Of a stretch of DNA of 64,000 nt, positions 24,994-34,772 are shown piece by piece (positions within the stretch are counted from its first letter, which is position 1; each line of letters opens with the position of its first letter). The position numbers were made by a program, and so were the translations under genes. The stretch is from Bacteroidota bacterium (lineage in GTDB: Bacteria; Bacteroidota; Bacteroidia; Flavobacteriales; Flavobacteriaceae), in NCBI GenBank assembly GCA_947447375.1, contig CANFJB010000012.1, positions 24,734 to 88,733 on the forward strand, in the 5' to 3' direction. A model generated the notes under the pieces. That model worked only from the letters and a program-made list of their open reading frames with translations, was not told the DNA's origin and made no database searches.

Positions 24994-27510
24994 TTATTTC
25001 TTTTTAGAGACTGCTTTCTTTACAGCTGGTTTTTTCGCAGCTGGTTTTTTCGCTGCCGTTTTCTTTGCTGGTGTTTTCTTAGCAATCATTTCTTGAACTT
25101 CGGCTATAGTCAAATTAGCAGCATCAATGTCTTTACTCAATTCGATTTTAAGTTTTCCTTTTAGAATTACCGATCTTCCCCAACGTGCTTTCTCAACAAT
25201 AATTCCTTCTTCCTTCCAATCGTGAATGACTTTATCGATGTTTTTTTGTAATTTATCCTCAATTAATTCTTCAATATCCGATTGTGATAAATTATCAAAA
25301 TTGTATTTTCTACTTACATTAATAAATACTCCATTCCATTTTATAAATGGTCCGAAACGACCAACACCTTTTTGCACACCTTCGCCTTTATAAACAGCAA
25401 TTGGTGCGTCTGCAAGTGTTTTTTCATCAATTAATTCTTGAGCTCTTTCTAAAGTTACATCGGCAGGATTTTCTCCTTTTGGTAAAGAAATAAATGCCGA
25501 TCCAAATTTGATATAAGGTCCAAAACGACCATTATTAATTTCTATTTCTTCTCCTTTATAAACTCCTAAATTTTTAGGTAATAAGAATAATTTTAAGGCG
25601 TCTTCAAGAGTAATATTTCCAATATTTTGATCGGCCATAAGGCTTGCAAACTTCTTATCTTCGTCATCGGAAGCACCAATTTGAGCCATCGGTCCAAATT
25701 TCCCTAAACGAACAGAAATTGGTTTACCGCTTTCAGGATGAATCCCTAAAATACGTTCCCCACTTTCTCTTTCTGCGTGTTCTTCTACTTGTTTTACGGA
25801 AGGATGGAATTTATCATAAAATTCTTGCATCATTTTAGTCCAATTGACATTTCCTTCGGCAATTTCATCAAAATCTTGTTCCACTTTTGCAGTGAAATTA
25901 TAATCTAATATGGACTCGAAATTCTTTACCAAGAAATCAGTTACAATAGTTCCAATGTCTGTTGGTACCAATTTTCCTTTGTCAGAACCTGTATTTTCTT
26001 TAAGAATTTTCTCTGTTAGTTTGCCCGATTGCAATACCAATTGTGCATATTTACGTTCTTGACCTTCAAGATTTCCTTTTTCAACGTACTTTCTATTGAT
26101 AATAGTTGAAATTGTAGGTGCATAAGTGGAAGGTCGACCAATTCCTAATTCTTCTAATTTTTTTACCAATGAAGCCTCGGTATATCTCGCTGCGGCTCTG
26201 GAATATCTTTCGGTTGCAGTAATATAATTGCAATCTAATTTTTCATTAACTTTCATTAAAGGCAACATCCCTTCTTGTTCTTCATCATCGTCATCGTGCC
26301 CTTCAAGATACACTTTTAAGAACCCTTCAAAAAGTAACACTTCTCCTGAAGCAGTAAAAACTTCTCCGTGATTATTGGCTTCTATTTTTACATTGGTTCT
26401 TTCTAATTTGGCATCACTCATTTGAGAAGCCAACGTTCTTTTCCAAATTAAATCATATAAACGCGCTTGATCTCTATCAATATTCACAGTGTGTCGTGAC
26501 ATGTCCGTTGGTCGAATCGCCTCGTGAGCTTCTTGTGCTCCTTTACTTTTATTTACGAAATTTCTAGGATGTGAAAATTCAGCACCGTAAGATTTTACAA
26601 TTTCAGCTTGAGCGGCATCCATTGCTTCTTTAGAAAGATTTACGCTGTCTGTTCTCATATAAGTAATCAATCCCGCTTCGTATAAACGTTGTGCCAATTG
26701 CATGGTAATTCCAACAGGGAAATACAATTTTCTAGCCGCTTCTTGTTGTAAAGTAGAAGTAGTAAAAGGTCCTGTTGGTGATTTTTTTGTTGGCTTGGTT
26801 TCTAAATCGGCTACTTTATACGTAGAACCTATATTTTTATTTAAGAAATCTTCGGCTTCTTTTTTCGTATTGAAATTTTTAGGCAATTTAGCCTTAAATG
26901 CTTTTCCAGCTTCGTTGGTAAATTCGGCAACGATAGAAAAAGTCGCAACGGCATTAAAATTTTGGATTTCTCTTTCTCTTTCTACAATTAATCGTACAGA
27001 AACCGATTGAACACGACCGGCTGAAAGTCCGCCTTTGATTTTTCTCCAAAGTACTGGTGAAAGTTCGTAACCAACTAATCGGTCTAAAACTCTTCGAGCT
27101 TGTTGTGCGTTTACCAAATTATAATCGATTTCGCGAGGATTATCGATTGCTTTTAGGATAGCTGTTTTAGTAATTTCGTGAAATACAATTCTTTTAGTTT
27201 TGTTTTTATCCAATTTTAATTCTTCGGCTAGGTGCCAAGAAATGGCTTCTCCTTCGCGATCCTCATCACTTGCTAACCATACCATATCAGCATTTTTAGC
27301 TAGTGTTTTTAGTTTGGAAACCAATGCTTTTTTATCGGCAGAAACTTCGTATTTTGGTTTGAACCCATTGGCAACATCTACCCCAATTTCTTTAGATGGT
27401 AAATCGGCAATATGACCATAACTTGATTCTACTTGGAAATCACTTCCTAGGAATTTTTCGATAGTTTTGGCTTTTGCAGGAGATTCTACGATTACTAAAT
27501 TCTTTGTCAT
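24994..27510 (-). CDS. topA: DNA topoisomerase I (type IA)
   Basis: An 838-residue enzyme that relaxes negative supercoils by cutting one strand. The Toprim domain opens at the N-terminus with LVIVESPAKAKTIEKFLG, followed by ASDEDREGEAISWHL. The catalytic tyrosine is Tyr284 in GLITYMRTDS. Instead of long zinc fingers the C-terminus has repeated topoisomerase C-terminal units (GRFGPYIKFG, GRFGPFIKWN) and a Lys/Ala/Pro tail of the KKPAAKKPA type, which should bind nucleic acid. The frame is open to 27591, but a promoter element lies inside the extension, so the ATG at 27510 is used. Confidence 0.96.
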   Translation of the reverse strand: MTKNLVIVESPAKAKTIEKFLGSDFQVESSYGHIADLPSKEIGVDVANGFKPKYEVSADKKALVSKLKTLAKNADMVWLASDEDREGEAISWHLAEELKLDKNKTKRIVFHEITKTAILKAIDNPREIDYNLVNAQQARRVLDRLVGYELSPVLWRKIKGGLSAGRVQSVSVRLIVEREREIQNFNAVATFSIVAEFTNEAGKAFKAKLPKNFNTKKEAEDFLNKNIGSTYKVADLETKPTKKSPTGPFTTSTLQQEAARKLYFPVGITMQLAQRLYEAGLITYMRTDSVNLSKEAMDAAQAEIVKSYGAEFSHPRNFVNKSKGAQEAHEAIRPTDMSRHTVNIDRDQARLYDLIWKRTLASQMSDAKLERTNVKIEANNHGEVFTASGEVLLFEGFLKVYLEGHDDDDEEQEGMLPLMKVNEKLDCNYITATERYSRAAARYTEASLVKKLEELGIGRPSTYAPTISTIINRKYVEKGNLEGQERKYAQLVLQSGKLTEKILKENTGSDKGKLVPTDIGTIVTDFLVKNFESILDYNFTAKVEQDFDEIAEGNVNWTKMMQEFYDKFHPSVKQVEEHAERESGERILGIHPESGKPISVRLGKFGPMAQIGASDDEDKKFASLMADQNIGNITLEDALKLFLLPKNLGVYKGEEIEINNGRFGPYIKFGSAFISLPKGENPADVTLERAQELIDEKTLADAPIAVYKGEGVQKGVGRFGPFIKWNGVFINVSRKYNFDNLSQSDIEELIEDKLQKNIDKVIHDWKEEGIIVEKARWGRSVILKGKLKIELSKDIDAANLTIAEVQEMIAKKTPAKKTAAKKPAAKKPAVKKAVSKKK

Positions 27511-27530
27511 TGGATTGTATTTAACTGCGA

Positions 27531-27538
27531 CAAAAGTA
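27531..27538 (-). promoter_or_regulatory. -7 element of topA
   Basis: The plus-strand CAAAAGTA reads TACTTTTG on the minus strand. It predicts a transcript start near 27525 and a leader of about 15 bases before the ATG at 27510. Confidence 0.5.
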
Positions 27539-27658
27539 TATGATTTTTTTAAATATTGCACTTTTGATTTTTTAAAAGTATGAAAATTCATTAAAAACTC
27601 CCATTTATAAAGAGCGTTTGAAATAGAAAAAAAATTATAATTGGATATAAAAATCGTG

Positions 27659-27812
27659 ACAATAGCCCCGATTGTAGTGGAAAGCCCGGAGCAAAAAAAG
27701 TGTTTTTAGTTTTATGGTTTTATAATAGCGACTGGAAGAAGCTCATTATAAAATCACAAAACAACACTTTTTTGTGAGGACTTGAAGTGGAAAGCGGGAA
27801 TTGCTACTATAT
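27659..27812. repeat. Nested inverted repeat upstream of miaB
   Basis: This fills most of the non-coding stretch 27511-27886. The inner arms are 27692-27726 and 27745-27774, A/T-rich with GTGTT and TTTTATAAT segments matching in reverse complement with small bulges. Outside them a 13-of-14 direct repeat (TTGTAGTGGAAAGC at 27672-27685 and TTGAAGTGGAAAGC at 27782-27795) flanks the stem. The outermost bases pair again as TAGC+CCCG (27663-27670) with CGGG...GCTA (27795-27806). The central loop is about 18 bases. It could be a structured RNA or a dispersed intergenic palindrome. Confidence 0.75.
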
Positions 27813-27841
27813 AATATAATGTTAATTCTTGGGCTGACAAC

Positions 27842-27873
27842 TTGTCATATTTATTGGAATTGCATTATCTTTG
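27842..27873 (+). promoter_or_regulatory. Promoter of miaB
   Basis: TTG (27842-27844), 21 bases, then TATCTTTG (27866-27873). A full match to the Bacteroidetes pattern, with start of transcription expected near 27880, a few bases before the ATG at 27887. Confidence 0.65.
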
Positions 27874-27886
27874 CACTTTATAGTTT

Positions 27887-29335
27887 ATGATGGAAAAAAC
27901 GATTGAAGAAAGTAAGCAAGGAGAAAGTCTTGTTTTAGAACAAAAAGCCGAAAACACGAAGAAACTTTATATTGAAAGTTATGGATGTGCTATGAATTTT
28001 TCTGACAGTGAAATTGTAGCCTCAATTTTAATGAATAATGGTTATAATACCACGCAAACATTGGAAGAAGCCGACTTGGTTTTGGTAAATACGTGTTCGA
28101 TTCGGGACAAAGCGGAGCAAACTATTCGCAAGCGTTTGGAAAAATACAATGCCGTTAAACGTATAAATCCGAAGATGAAAGTGGGAGTTTTGGGTTGTAT
28201 GGCGGAGCGTTTGAAAGATAAATTTTTGGAAGAAGAGAAAATTGTAGATTTGGTTGTAGGGCCTGATGCTTATAAAGATTTGCCGAATTTATTGAATGAA
28301 GTTGAAGATGGTCGCGATGCGATTAATGTAATTTTGTCGAAGGAGGAAACTTACGGTGATATTTCGCCAGTTCGATTAATGAGCAATGGAATTACGGCTT
28401 TGGTTTCGATTACTAGAGGTTGCGATAATATGTGTACTTTTTGTGTGGTTCCATTTACGAGAGGTCGTGAGCGAAGTAGAGAACCACAAAGTATTTTGTC
28501 GGAAATTCAAGATTTATGGGATAAAGGGTTTAAAGAAATTACGCTTTTAGGTCAGAATGTAGATAGTTATTTATGGTATGGCGGAGGCTTGAAGAAGGAT
28601 TTTGTAAATGCAAGTGAAATGCAAAAGGCTACGGCGGTTGATTTTGATCAATTGTTAGAAATGGTTGCGGTTGCATTTCCAAAAATGAGAATTCGATTTT
28701 CGACCTCAAACCCGCAGGACATGCACGAAAGCATTTTGCATATTATTGCGAAGTATGATAATATTTGTAAGCACATTCATCTTCCGGTTCAATCGGGAAG
28801 CAACCGTATTTTAAAGGAAATGAATCGTTTGCACACTCGTGAAGAATACATGGCTTTGATTGACAAGATTAGAACTATAATACCAGATTGTTCAATTTCT
28901 CAGGATATGATTGCTGGTTTTCCAACAGAAACGGAGCAAGATCATCAGGATACTTTGAGTTTGATGGAATATGTAAAATACAATTTCGGATATATGTATT
29001 CGTATTCTGAACGCCCGGGAACATTGGCTGGACGCAAAATGGAAGACGATGTTTCGGAAGAAATAAAAGCACGAAGATTGCAAGAAATAGTGGATTTACA
29101 ACAAAAACATGCTTGGTTTCGAAGTGAAGAATTTATAGGAAAAACGGTAGAAGTATTGATCGAAAAGGTTTCAAAAAAATCGGATAGCGAATTTTCGGGA
29201 AGAAATTCTCAAAGTATTACAGTGGTTTTCCCAAAAGAGAATTATAAAATTGGTGATTTTGTAAATGTGAAAATTCTAAGTTGTACGAGTGGGACTTTGA
29301 AAGGCGAAGCAGTTGGATTAAGTGAAATGAATTAA
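27887..29335 (+). CDS. miaB: tRNA-2-methylthio-N6-dimethylallyladenosine synthase MiaB
   Basis: A 482-residue radical-SAM methylthiotransferase that adds a methylthio group to i6A37 in tRNAs reading UNN codons. The N-terminal UPF0004 domain holds the second iron-sulfur cluster ligands (YGCAMNFSDSE, NTCSIRDKAE, LGCMAERLK). The radical-SAM motif CxxxCxxC is at Cys179, Cys183 and Cys186 (GCDNMCTFC). A C-terminal TRAM domain covers about 415-478. The first two codons are both ATG; either may be used. It heads the rightward run to secG and groESL. Confidence 0.96.
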   Translation: MMEKTIEESKQGESLVLEQKAENTKKLYIESYGCAMNFSDSEIVASILMNNGYNTTQTLEEADLVLVNTCSIRDKAEQTIRKRLEKYNAVKRINPKMKVGVLGCMAERLKDKFLEEEKIVDLVVGPDAYKDLPNLLNEVEDGRDAINVILSKEETYGDISPVRLMSNGITALVSITRGCDNMCTFCVVPFTRGRERSREPQSILSEIQDLWDKGFKEITLLGQNVDSYLWYGGGLKKDFVNASEMQKATAVDFDQLLEMVAVAFPKMRIRFSTSNPQDMHESILHIIAKYDNICKHIHLPVQSGSNRILKEMNRLHTREEYMALIDKIRTIIPDCSISQDMIAGFPTETEQDHQDTLSLMEYVKYNFGYMYSYSERPGTLAGRKMEDDVSEEIKARRLQEIVDLQQKHAWFRSEEFIGKTVEVLIEKVSKKSDSEFSGRNSQSITVVFPKENYKIGDFVNVKILSCTSGTLKGEAVGLSEMN

Positions 29336-29343
29336 AAAAAATG

Positions 29344-29416
29344 GATAATTAATAATGGATAATTGATAATCTCAAAATAAGAAAAATTAATTGTTCATTG
29401 TTAATTATTAATTATC
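29344..29416. repeat. Perfect 13-bp AT inverted repeat
   Basis: GATAATTAATAAT at 29344-29356 is the exact reverse complement of ATTATTAATTATC at 29404-29416, with more loosely matching sequence on both sides. It lies in the 92-base spacer between miaB and the sigma-54 activator gene. Confidence 0.7.
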
Positions 29417-29427
29417 AATTAAATAAA

Positions 29428-30696
29428 ATGGAAACAATTCAATCAACAAAACAACGGTTTGGAATTATTGGGAATGACCCAAAGCTAAACCGCGCAATTG
29501 AAAAAGCGATTCAAGTTGCACCAACTGATATTTCAGTATTGGTAACGGGAGAAAGTGGTGTTGGAAAAGAAAATATTCCAAAAATTATACACTCTCTTTC
29601 TCATAGAAAACACGGGAAATATATTGCCGTAAACTGCGGTGCTATTCCTGAAGGGACTATTGATAGTGAACTTTTTGGTCACGAAAAAGGATCGTTTACG
29701 GGAGCAACAGGAACTCGAGAAGGTTATTTTGAAGTAGCCGATGGAGGAACTATTTTTTTAGATGAAGTGGGTGAATTGCCACTGACAACACAAGTAAGAT
29801 TGTTGCGTGTTTTGGAAAATGGGGAGTTTATTAAAGTTGGTTCTTCGCAGGTTCAAAAAACAAATGTGAGAATTGTGGCTGCCACCAATGTGAATTTGTT
29901 TGACGCAATAGATAAAGGAAAATTCAGAGAAGATTTGTACTATAGATTGAGTACGGTTGATATTTCGTTACCCCCATTACGCGAGAGAAAAGAGGATATT
30001 CACCTATTATTTAGAAAATTTGCCTCTGATTTTGCTCATAAATATAAAATGCCGGCGATAAAACTAGATGATTTTGCGGTTCAAGCATTATTGCAATTTC
30101 GATGGAGCGGAAATATCCGACAATTACGAAATGTAGCGGAACAAATATCAGTTTTAGAAACCAATCGTGAAATTTCTGCAGCAACTTTACAGTCTTATTT
30201 GCCTGATGAAAGCACTAATTTGCCTTCGGTTATAAAAGATAAAAAGAGTAAAAGTGATTTTAGGGATGAAAGAGAAATTTTGTACAAAGTACTTTTTGAC
30301 ATGAAAAGTGATTTGCACGATTTGAAAAAACTGACTTTAGAATTACTAAAAAATGGCGCTTCAAAAGTTCAAGAAACCAACCAACATTTGATTCAAAAAA
30401 TATACGGTACCAAAGAAAGCGATAATGAAATTGAATTTGAAGAACAAGAAGAATTAGCGATAATTCCTGTCAATAAAAAAGTTGAAATTGCCGAATTTAA
30501 AGACCATGACGACAACTATCTATTGGCAGAAACTGTTGAAGATGTTGAAGAAGAAGTGTTACGATTAGAACAAAAAGAAATTGAAATGATCAAAAAATCA
30601 TTAGAAAAAAATAAAGGCAAAAGAAAAGCTGCAGCAGATGAATTGGGGATTTCTGAAAGAACATTGTACCGAAAAATAAAGCAATTTGATCTTTAA
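29428..30696 (+). CDS. Sigma-54-dependent transcriptional activator without sensor domain
   Basis: A 422-residue bacterial enhancer-binding protein. The AAA+ domain starts almost at the N-terminus (about 12-240): Walker A GESGVGKE 41-48, the sigma-54 contact loop as GSFTGA (88-93, Ser for the usual Ala), Walker B GGTIFLDEVGEL 106-117, and LRERKEDIHLL. There is no receiver, PAS or GAF domain. A charged segment of about 120 residues separates the ATPase from a C-terminal Fis-type helix-turn-helix (KRKAAADELGISERTLYRKIKQ). The frame is open from a TTG at 29398, but the ATG at 29428 is preferred. Targets are unknown; outer-membrane biogenesis and heat-shock genes follow it. Confidence 0.9.
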   Translation: METIQSTKQRFGIIGNDPKLNRAIEKAIQVAPTDISVLVTGESGVGKENIPKIIHSLSHRKHGKYIAVNCGAIPEGTIDSELFGHEKGSFTGATGTREGYFEVADGGTIFLDEVGELPLTTQVRLLRVLENGEFIKVGSSQVQKTNVRIVAATNVNLFDAIDKGKFREDLYYRLSTVDISLPPLRERKEDIHLLFRKFASDFAHKYKMPAIKLDDFAVQALLQFRWSGNIRQLRNVAEQISVLETNREISAATLQSYLPDESTNLPSVIKDKKSKSDFRDEREILYKVLFDMKSDLHDLKKLTLELLKNGASKVQETNQHLIQKIYGTKESDNEIEFEEQEELAIIPVNKKVEIAEFKDHDDNYLLAETVEDVEEEVLRLEQKEIEMIKKSLEKNKGKRKAAADELGISERTLYRKIKQFDL

Positions 30697-30704
30697 AATG
30701 GTAA

Positions 30705-30737
30705 TTGTTAAATGTCAATTATTTTTGAATATCTTTG
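30705..30737 (+). promoter_or_regulatory. Promoter of lptE
   Basis: TTG (30705-30707), 22 bases, then TATCTTTG (30730-30737). Transcription should start near 30743, only 4-10 bases before the candidate start codons at 30747 and 30753. Confidence 0.55.
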
Positions 30738-30746
30738 GAATTTAAA

Positions 30747-31256
30747 ATGAAAATGAAAAAAATAAACTTCCTATTCGCAATTTTAATGCTGTTTACCTTC
30801 AGCAGTTGTTCGGTATATAATTTTACTGGAACAGGAAAAATTGACGCAAAATCATTTCAGGTAAATTATTTTCAAAATAACGCTCCATTGATTGAGCCAG
30901 GAATTGAAAGGATTTTCACGCAAAAATTACAGAATTTAATTCAGAATCAAACTAATTTAAACTTAACGAATTCAAATGGAGATTTAGTTTATGAGGGTGA
31001 AATAGTTGAATACAGAATTAGCCCAATGACAGCTACTGCCGATCAAAGAGCAGCGCAAAATAGATTGTCAATCACAATAAATGTGAGGTTTACAAACAAA
31101 AATAAAGAAAGTGACAATTTTGAAAAAAGATTTTCTTTTTATAATGATTATGATGGAGCAAACCAGTTGGTAGGTGCAAAACTGAATGAGAATTTAGATA
31201 TTATTTTTGAGAGAATTACCCAGGACATTTTCAATGAATCGTTAGCTAAATGGTAA
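30747..31256 (+). CDS. lptE: LptE-like LPS-assembly lipoprotein
   Basis: A 169-residue lipoprotein. The signal peptide ends at FTFSSC, so lipidation is on that cysteine near residue 22. The remainder matches the LptE family of Bacteroidetes: VYNFTGTGKIDAKSFQVNYF near the start and NRLSITINVRFTNKN in the middle. LptE plugs the LptD barrel that inserts lipopolysaccharide in the outer leaflet. The frame is open from a TTG at 30735 that overlaps the -7 box, so the ATG at 30747 (or 30753) is the start. It is followed closely by a TPR gene and secG. Confidence 0.85.
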   Translation: MKMKKINFLFAILMLFTFSSCSVYNFTGTGKIDAKSFQVNYFQNNAPLIEPGIERIFTQKLQNLIQNQTNLNLTNSNGDLVYEGEIVEYRISPMTATADQRAAQNRLSITINVRFTNKNKESDNFEKRFSFYNDYDGANQLVGAKLNENLDIIFERITQDIFNESLAKW

Positions 31257-31273
31257 TCAACTGATTATTACAA

Positions 31274-32125
31274 ATGAATATAACTGAATACTTAACTTTA
31301 ATAAACAACCCGAACGCTATTAATGACAAGCAAACTTCGTCATTGGAAAAAATAGTTGCGGAGTTCCCCTATTTTCAAAGTGCGAGAGCATTACGATTGA
31401 AAGGATTGTATAATGAGGAGAGTTTTCGTTATAATTATGAATTAAAAAACACTGCGGCCCACACTACCGATCGGACTATTTTATTCGATTTTATCATTTC
31501 TGATACTTTTACTAGAATCGATAAAAATTTGTACGAACAAAAATTAGCTGAAATAAATGAAATTGATGTAGATGCAACCGAATTGATTTTTAAGGAGGAG
31601 AAAATTGGATCAAGAGAAAATTCATTAGAGCAATCTATTTTGACTTCTATAAAAGAGGCATCACCATCTGAAGACACTAATCCAGATTCATCAATTGAAG
31701 AAAAATTGAATATTGGAAAACCATTAGTTTTTTCATTAACTGAGAAATATTCATTTGAAGAATGGTTACAATTATCTAAAATTCATCCAATTGTTAGAGA
31801 AAATACAGCTCCAAAAGAAGAAAAAACTAGTTCAATTGACCCTGAAAAACAGAAAAAATTAGCCTTAATAGATAAATTTATTGAGGCGAATCCAAAAATT
31901 CCACCAATAAAAAAAGATACAGAACCTAGTTTTAAATTAGAGCCAAGTTCAGATAATAGTCCGTATTTAATGACTGAAACCTTAGCGAGAGTATATTTAG
32001 AACAAAATAAATATGACAAAGCAATACAAGCTTATGAAATATTAATTTTGAAATATCCAGAAAAAAGTAGTTTCTTTGCAAACCGTATTTCGGACATTAA
32101 GATTTTACAACAAAATAATAAATAA
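31274..32125 (+). CDS. TPR-containing protein of unknown function
   Basis: A 283-residue acidic, probably cytoplasmic protein. The N-terminal part (about 1-85) is helical (ITEYLTLINNPNAINDKQ...FPYFQSARALRLKGLY) and conserved at this locus in flavobacteria. The middle is low in hydrophobics and rich in Glu, Lys and Ser. A tetratricopeptide-like unit ends the protein (about 232-275, TLARVYLEQNKYDKAIQAYEILILKYPEKSSFF). It sits 17 bases after lptE and 2 bases before secG, which suggests a part in envelope biogenesis or secretion, but this is only context. Confidence 0.8.
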   Translation: MNITEYLTLINNPNAINDKQTSSLEKIVAEFPYFQSARALRLKGLYNEESFRYNYELKNTAAHTTDRTILFDFIISDTFTRIDKNLYEQKLAEINEIDVDATELIFKEEKIGSRENSLEQSILTSIKEASPSEDTNPDSSIEEKLNIGKPLVFSLTEKYSFEEWLQLSKIHPIVRENTAPKEEKTSSIDPEKQKKLALIDKFIEANPKIPPIKKDTEPSFKLEPSSDNSPYLMTETLARVYLEQNKYDKAIQAYEILILKYPEKSSFFANRISDIKILQQNNK

Positions 32126-32127
32126 CA

Positions 32128-32484
32128 ATGAGTACATTTTCAATTTTTTTAGTATTAATAACAATAGTATGTTTTTTACTAATTGTAGTAATTATGGTTC
32201 AAAACCCTAAAGGTGGTGGATTATCTTCTTCATTAGGAGGATCGCAAATGATGGGTGGAGTTCAAAAAACTACTGACTTTTTAGATAAAAGCACATGGAT
32301 TTTAGCGATGATTCTAACTGCATTAGTATTATTCTCTTACCTAAGTTTTACAGATTCATTCGGTGATTCTGATTCTAAAATCATAGATACAACACAAAAA
32401 GCAGCACCTGCAGCTGCTACACCTGCAACTCCAGCCGCACCAGCACAATCTGCTCCAGCGCCTGCAGTTCCAGCAACGAAATAA
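32128..32484 (+). CDS. secG: Preprotein translocase subunit SecG
   Basis: A 118-residue inner-membrane protein with two helices (about 3-23 and 55-73) and the conserved connecting loop QNPKGGGLSSSLGGSQMMGG. SecG assists SecYE and SecA in protein translocation. A Pro/Ala-rich C-terminal tail (about 88-118), usual in this phylum, is present. It ends the lptE-TPR-secG group and is followed by a strong terminator. Confidence 0.95.
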   Translation: MSTFSIFLVLITIVCFLLIVVIMVQNPKGGGLSSSLGGSQMMGGVQKTTDFLDKSTWILAMILTALVLFSYLSFTDSFGDSDSKIIDTTQKAAPAAATPATPAAPAQSAPAPAVPATK

Positions 32485-32502
32485 TTATTTTTTCAAAATA
32501 TT

Positions 32503-32535
32503 AAATGCCAGCCTGTCAATGCTGGCATTTTTTTT
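32503..32535 (+). terminator. Terminator after secG
   Basis: AATGCCAGC pairs perfectly with GCTGGCATT around the loop CTGTCAAT, followed by a run of T. Confidence 0.92.
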
Positions 32536-32560
32536 AGGTAAAATTGTCATAATTAACACA

Positions 32561-32576
32561 TTGGCACAATTTCTGA
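32561..32576 (+). promoter_or_regulatory. Possible sigma-54-like promoter of groSL
   Basis: TTGGCACAATTTCTGA carries the -24 TTGGCAC half of a sigma-54 promoter. At the -12 position it has TGA where TTGC is expected, so the match is partial. It lies 48 bases before the groS ATG. No good TAnnTTTG element is present in 32536-32623. Confidence 0.35.
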
Positions 32577-32623
32577 AAATACAATTTCATAAAATTTCAA
32601 TAAACAATTAAAAATATATTATT

Positions 32624-32899
32624 ATGAGTTTAAACATCAAACCTCTTTCAGATCGAGTTCTAATTGAACCTGTAGCGGCAGAAACAAAAACGGCTTCTGG
32701 AATATTTATCCCAGACACTGCCAAAGAAAAACCTCAAAAAGGAACTGTAGTTGCTGTTGGTGCTGGAACTAAAGACCACGCTATGACAGTTAAAATTGGT
32801 GATACTGTATTGTATGGTAAATATGCTGGTACAGAATTAAAATTAGAAGGTAAAGATTATCTAATTATGCGTGAAGACGATATTCTTGCGATAATTTAA
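32624..32899 (+). CDS. groS: Co-chaperonin GroES
   Basis: A 91-residue Hsp10 that caps the GroEL folding chamber. The family pattern is complete: [19 protein letters not shown] at the N-terminus, the mobile loop [18 protein letters not shown], and the end [13 protein letters not shown]. It precedes groL by 101 bases, an unusually long spacer that contains palindromic repeats. Confidence 0.97.
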   Translation: MSLNIKPLSDRVLIEPVAAETKTASGIFIPDTAKEKPQKGTVVAVGAGTKDHAMTVKIGDTVLYGKYAGTELKLEGKDYLIMREDDILAII

Positions 32900-32901
32900 T
32901 C

Positions 32902-34629
<1,728 letters not shown>

Positions 34630-34649
34630 TATTTTTCCTATACTATTTA

Positions 34650-34680
34650 AAATCCGCTTCAATGAAGCGGATTTTTTTTA
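34650..34680 (+). terminator. Terminator after groL
   Basis: AAATCCGCTTC pairs perfectly with GAAGCGGATTT around AAT, followed by a T run. Confidence 0.92.
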
Positions 34681-34772
34681 TAAATAATTTAACAGAGTGC
34701 CAATAAATAATATATAAATTTACCTATTGTTATTTTGATTTATTAATATTTACCCTCGTTAACTCAAACCAA

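Noticed and set aside
27511..27591. 27-codon upstream extension of topA
   Set aside because: A perfect minus-strand -7 element lies inside it, and type IA topoisomerases begin close to LVIVESPAKAK.
34693..34708. TTGGCAC on the minus strand after groL as a sigma-54 site
   Set aside because: It points back into the groL end with no gene to serve.
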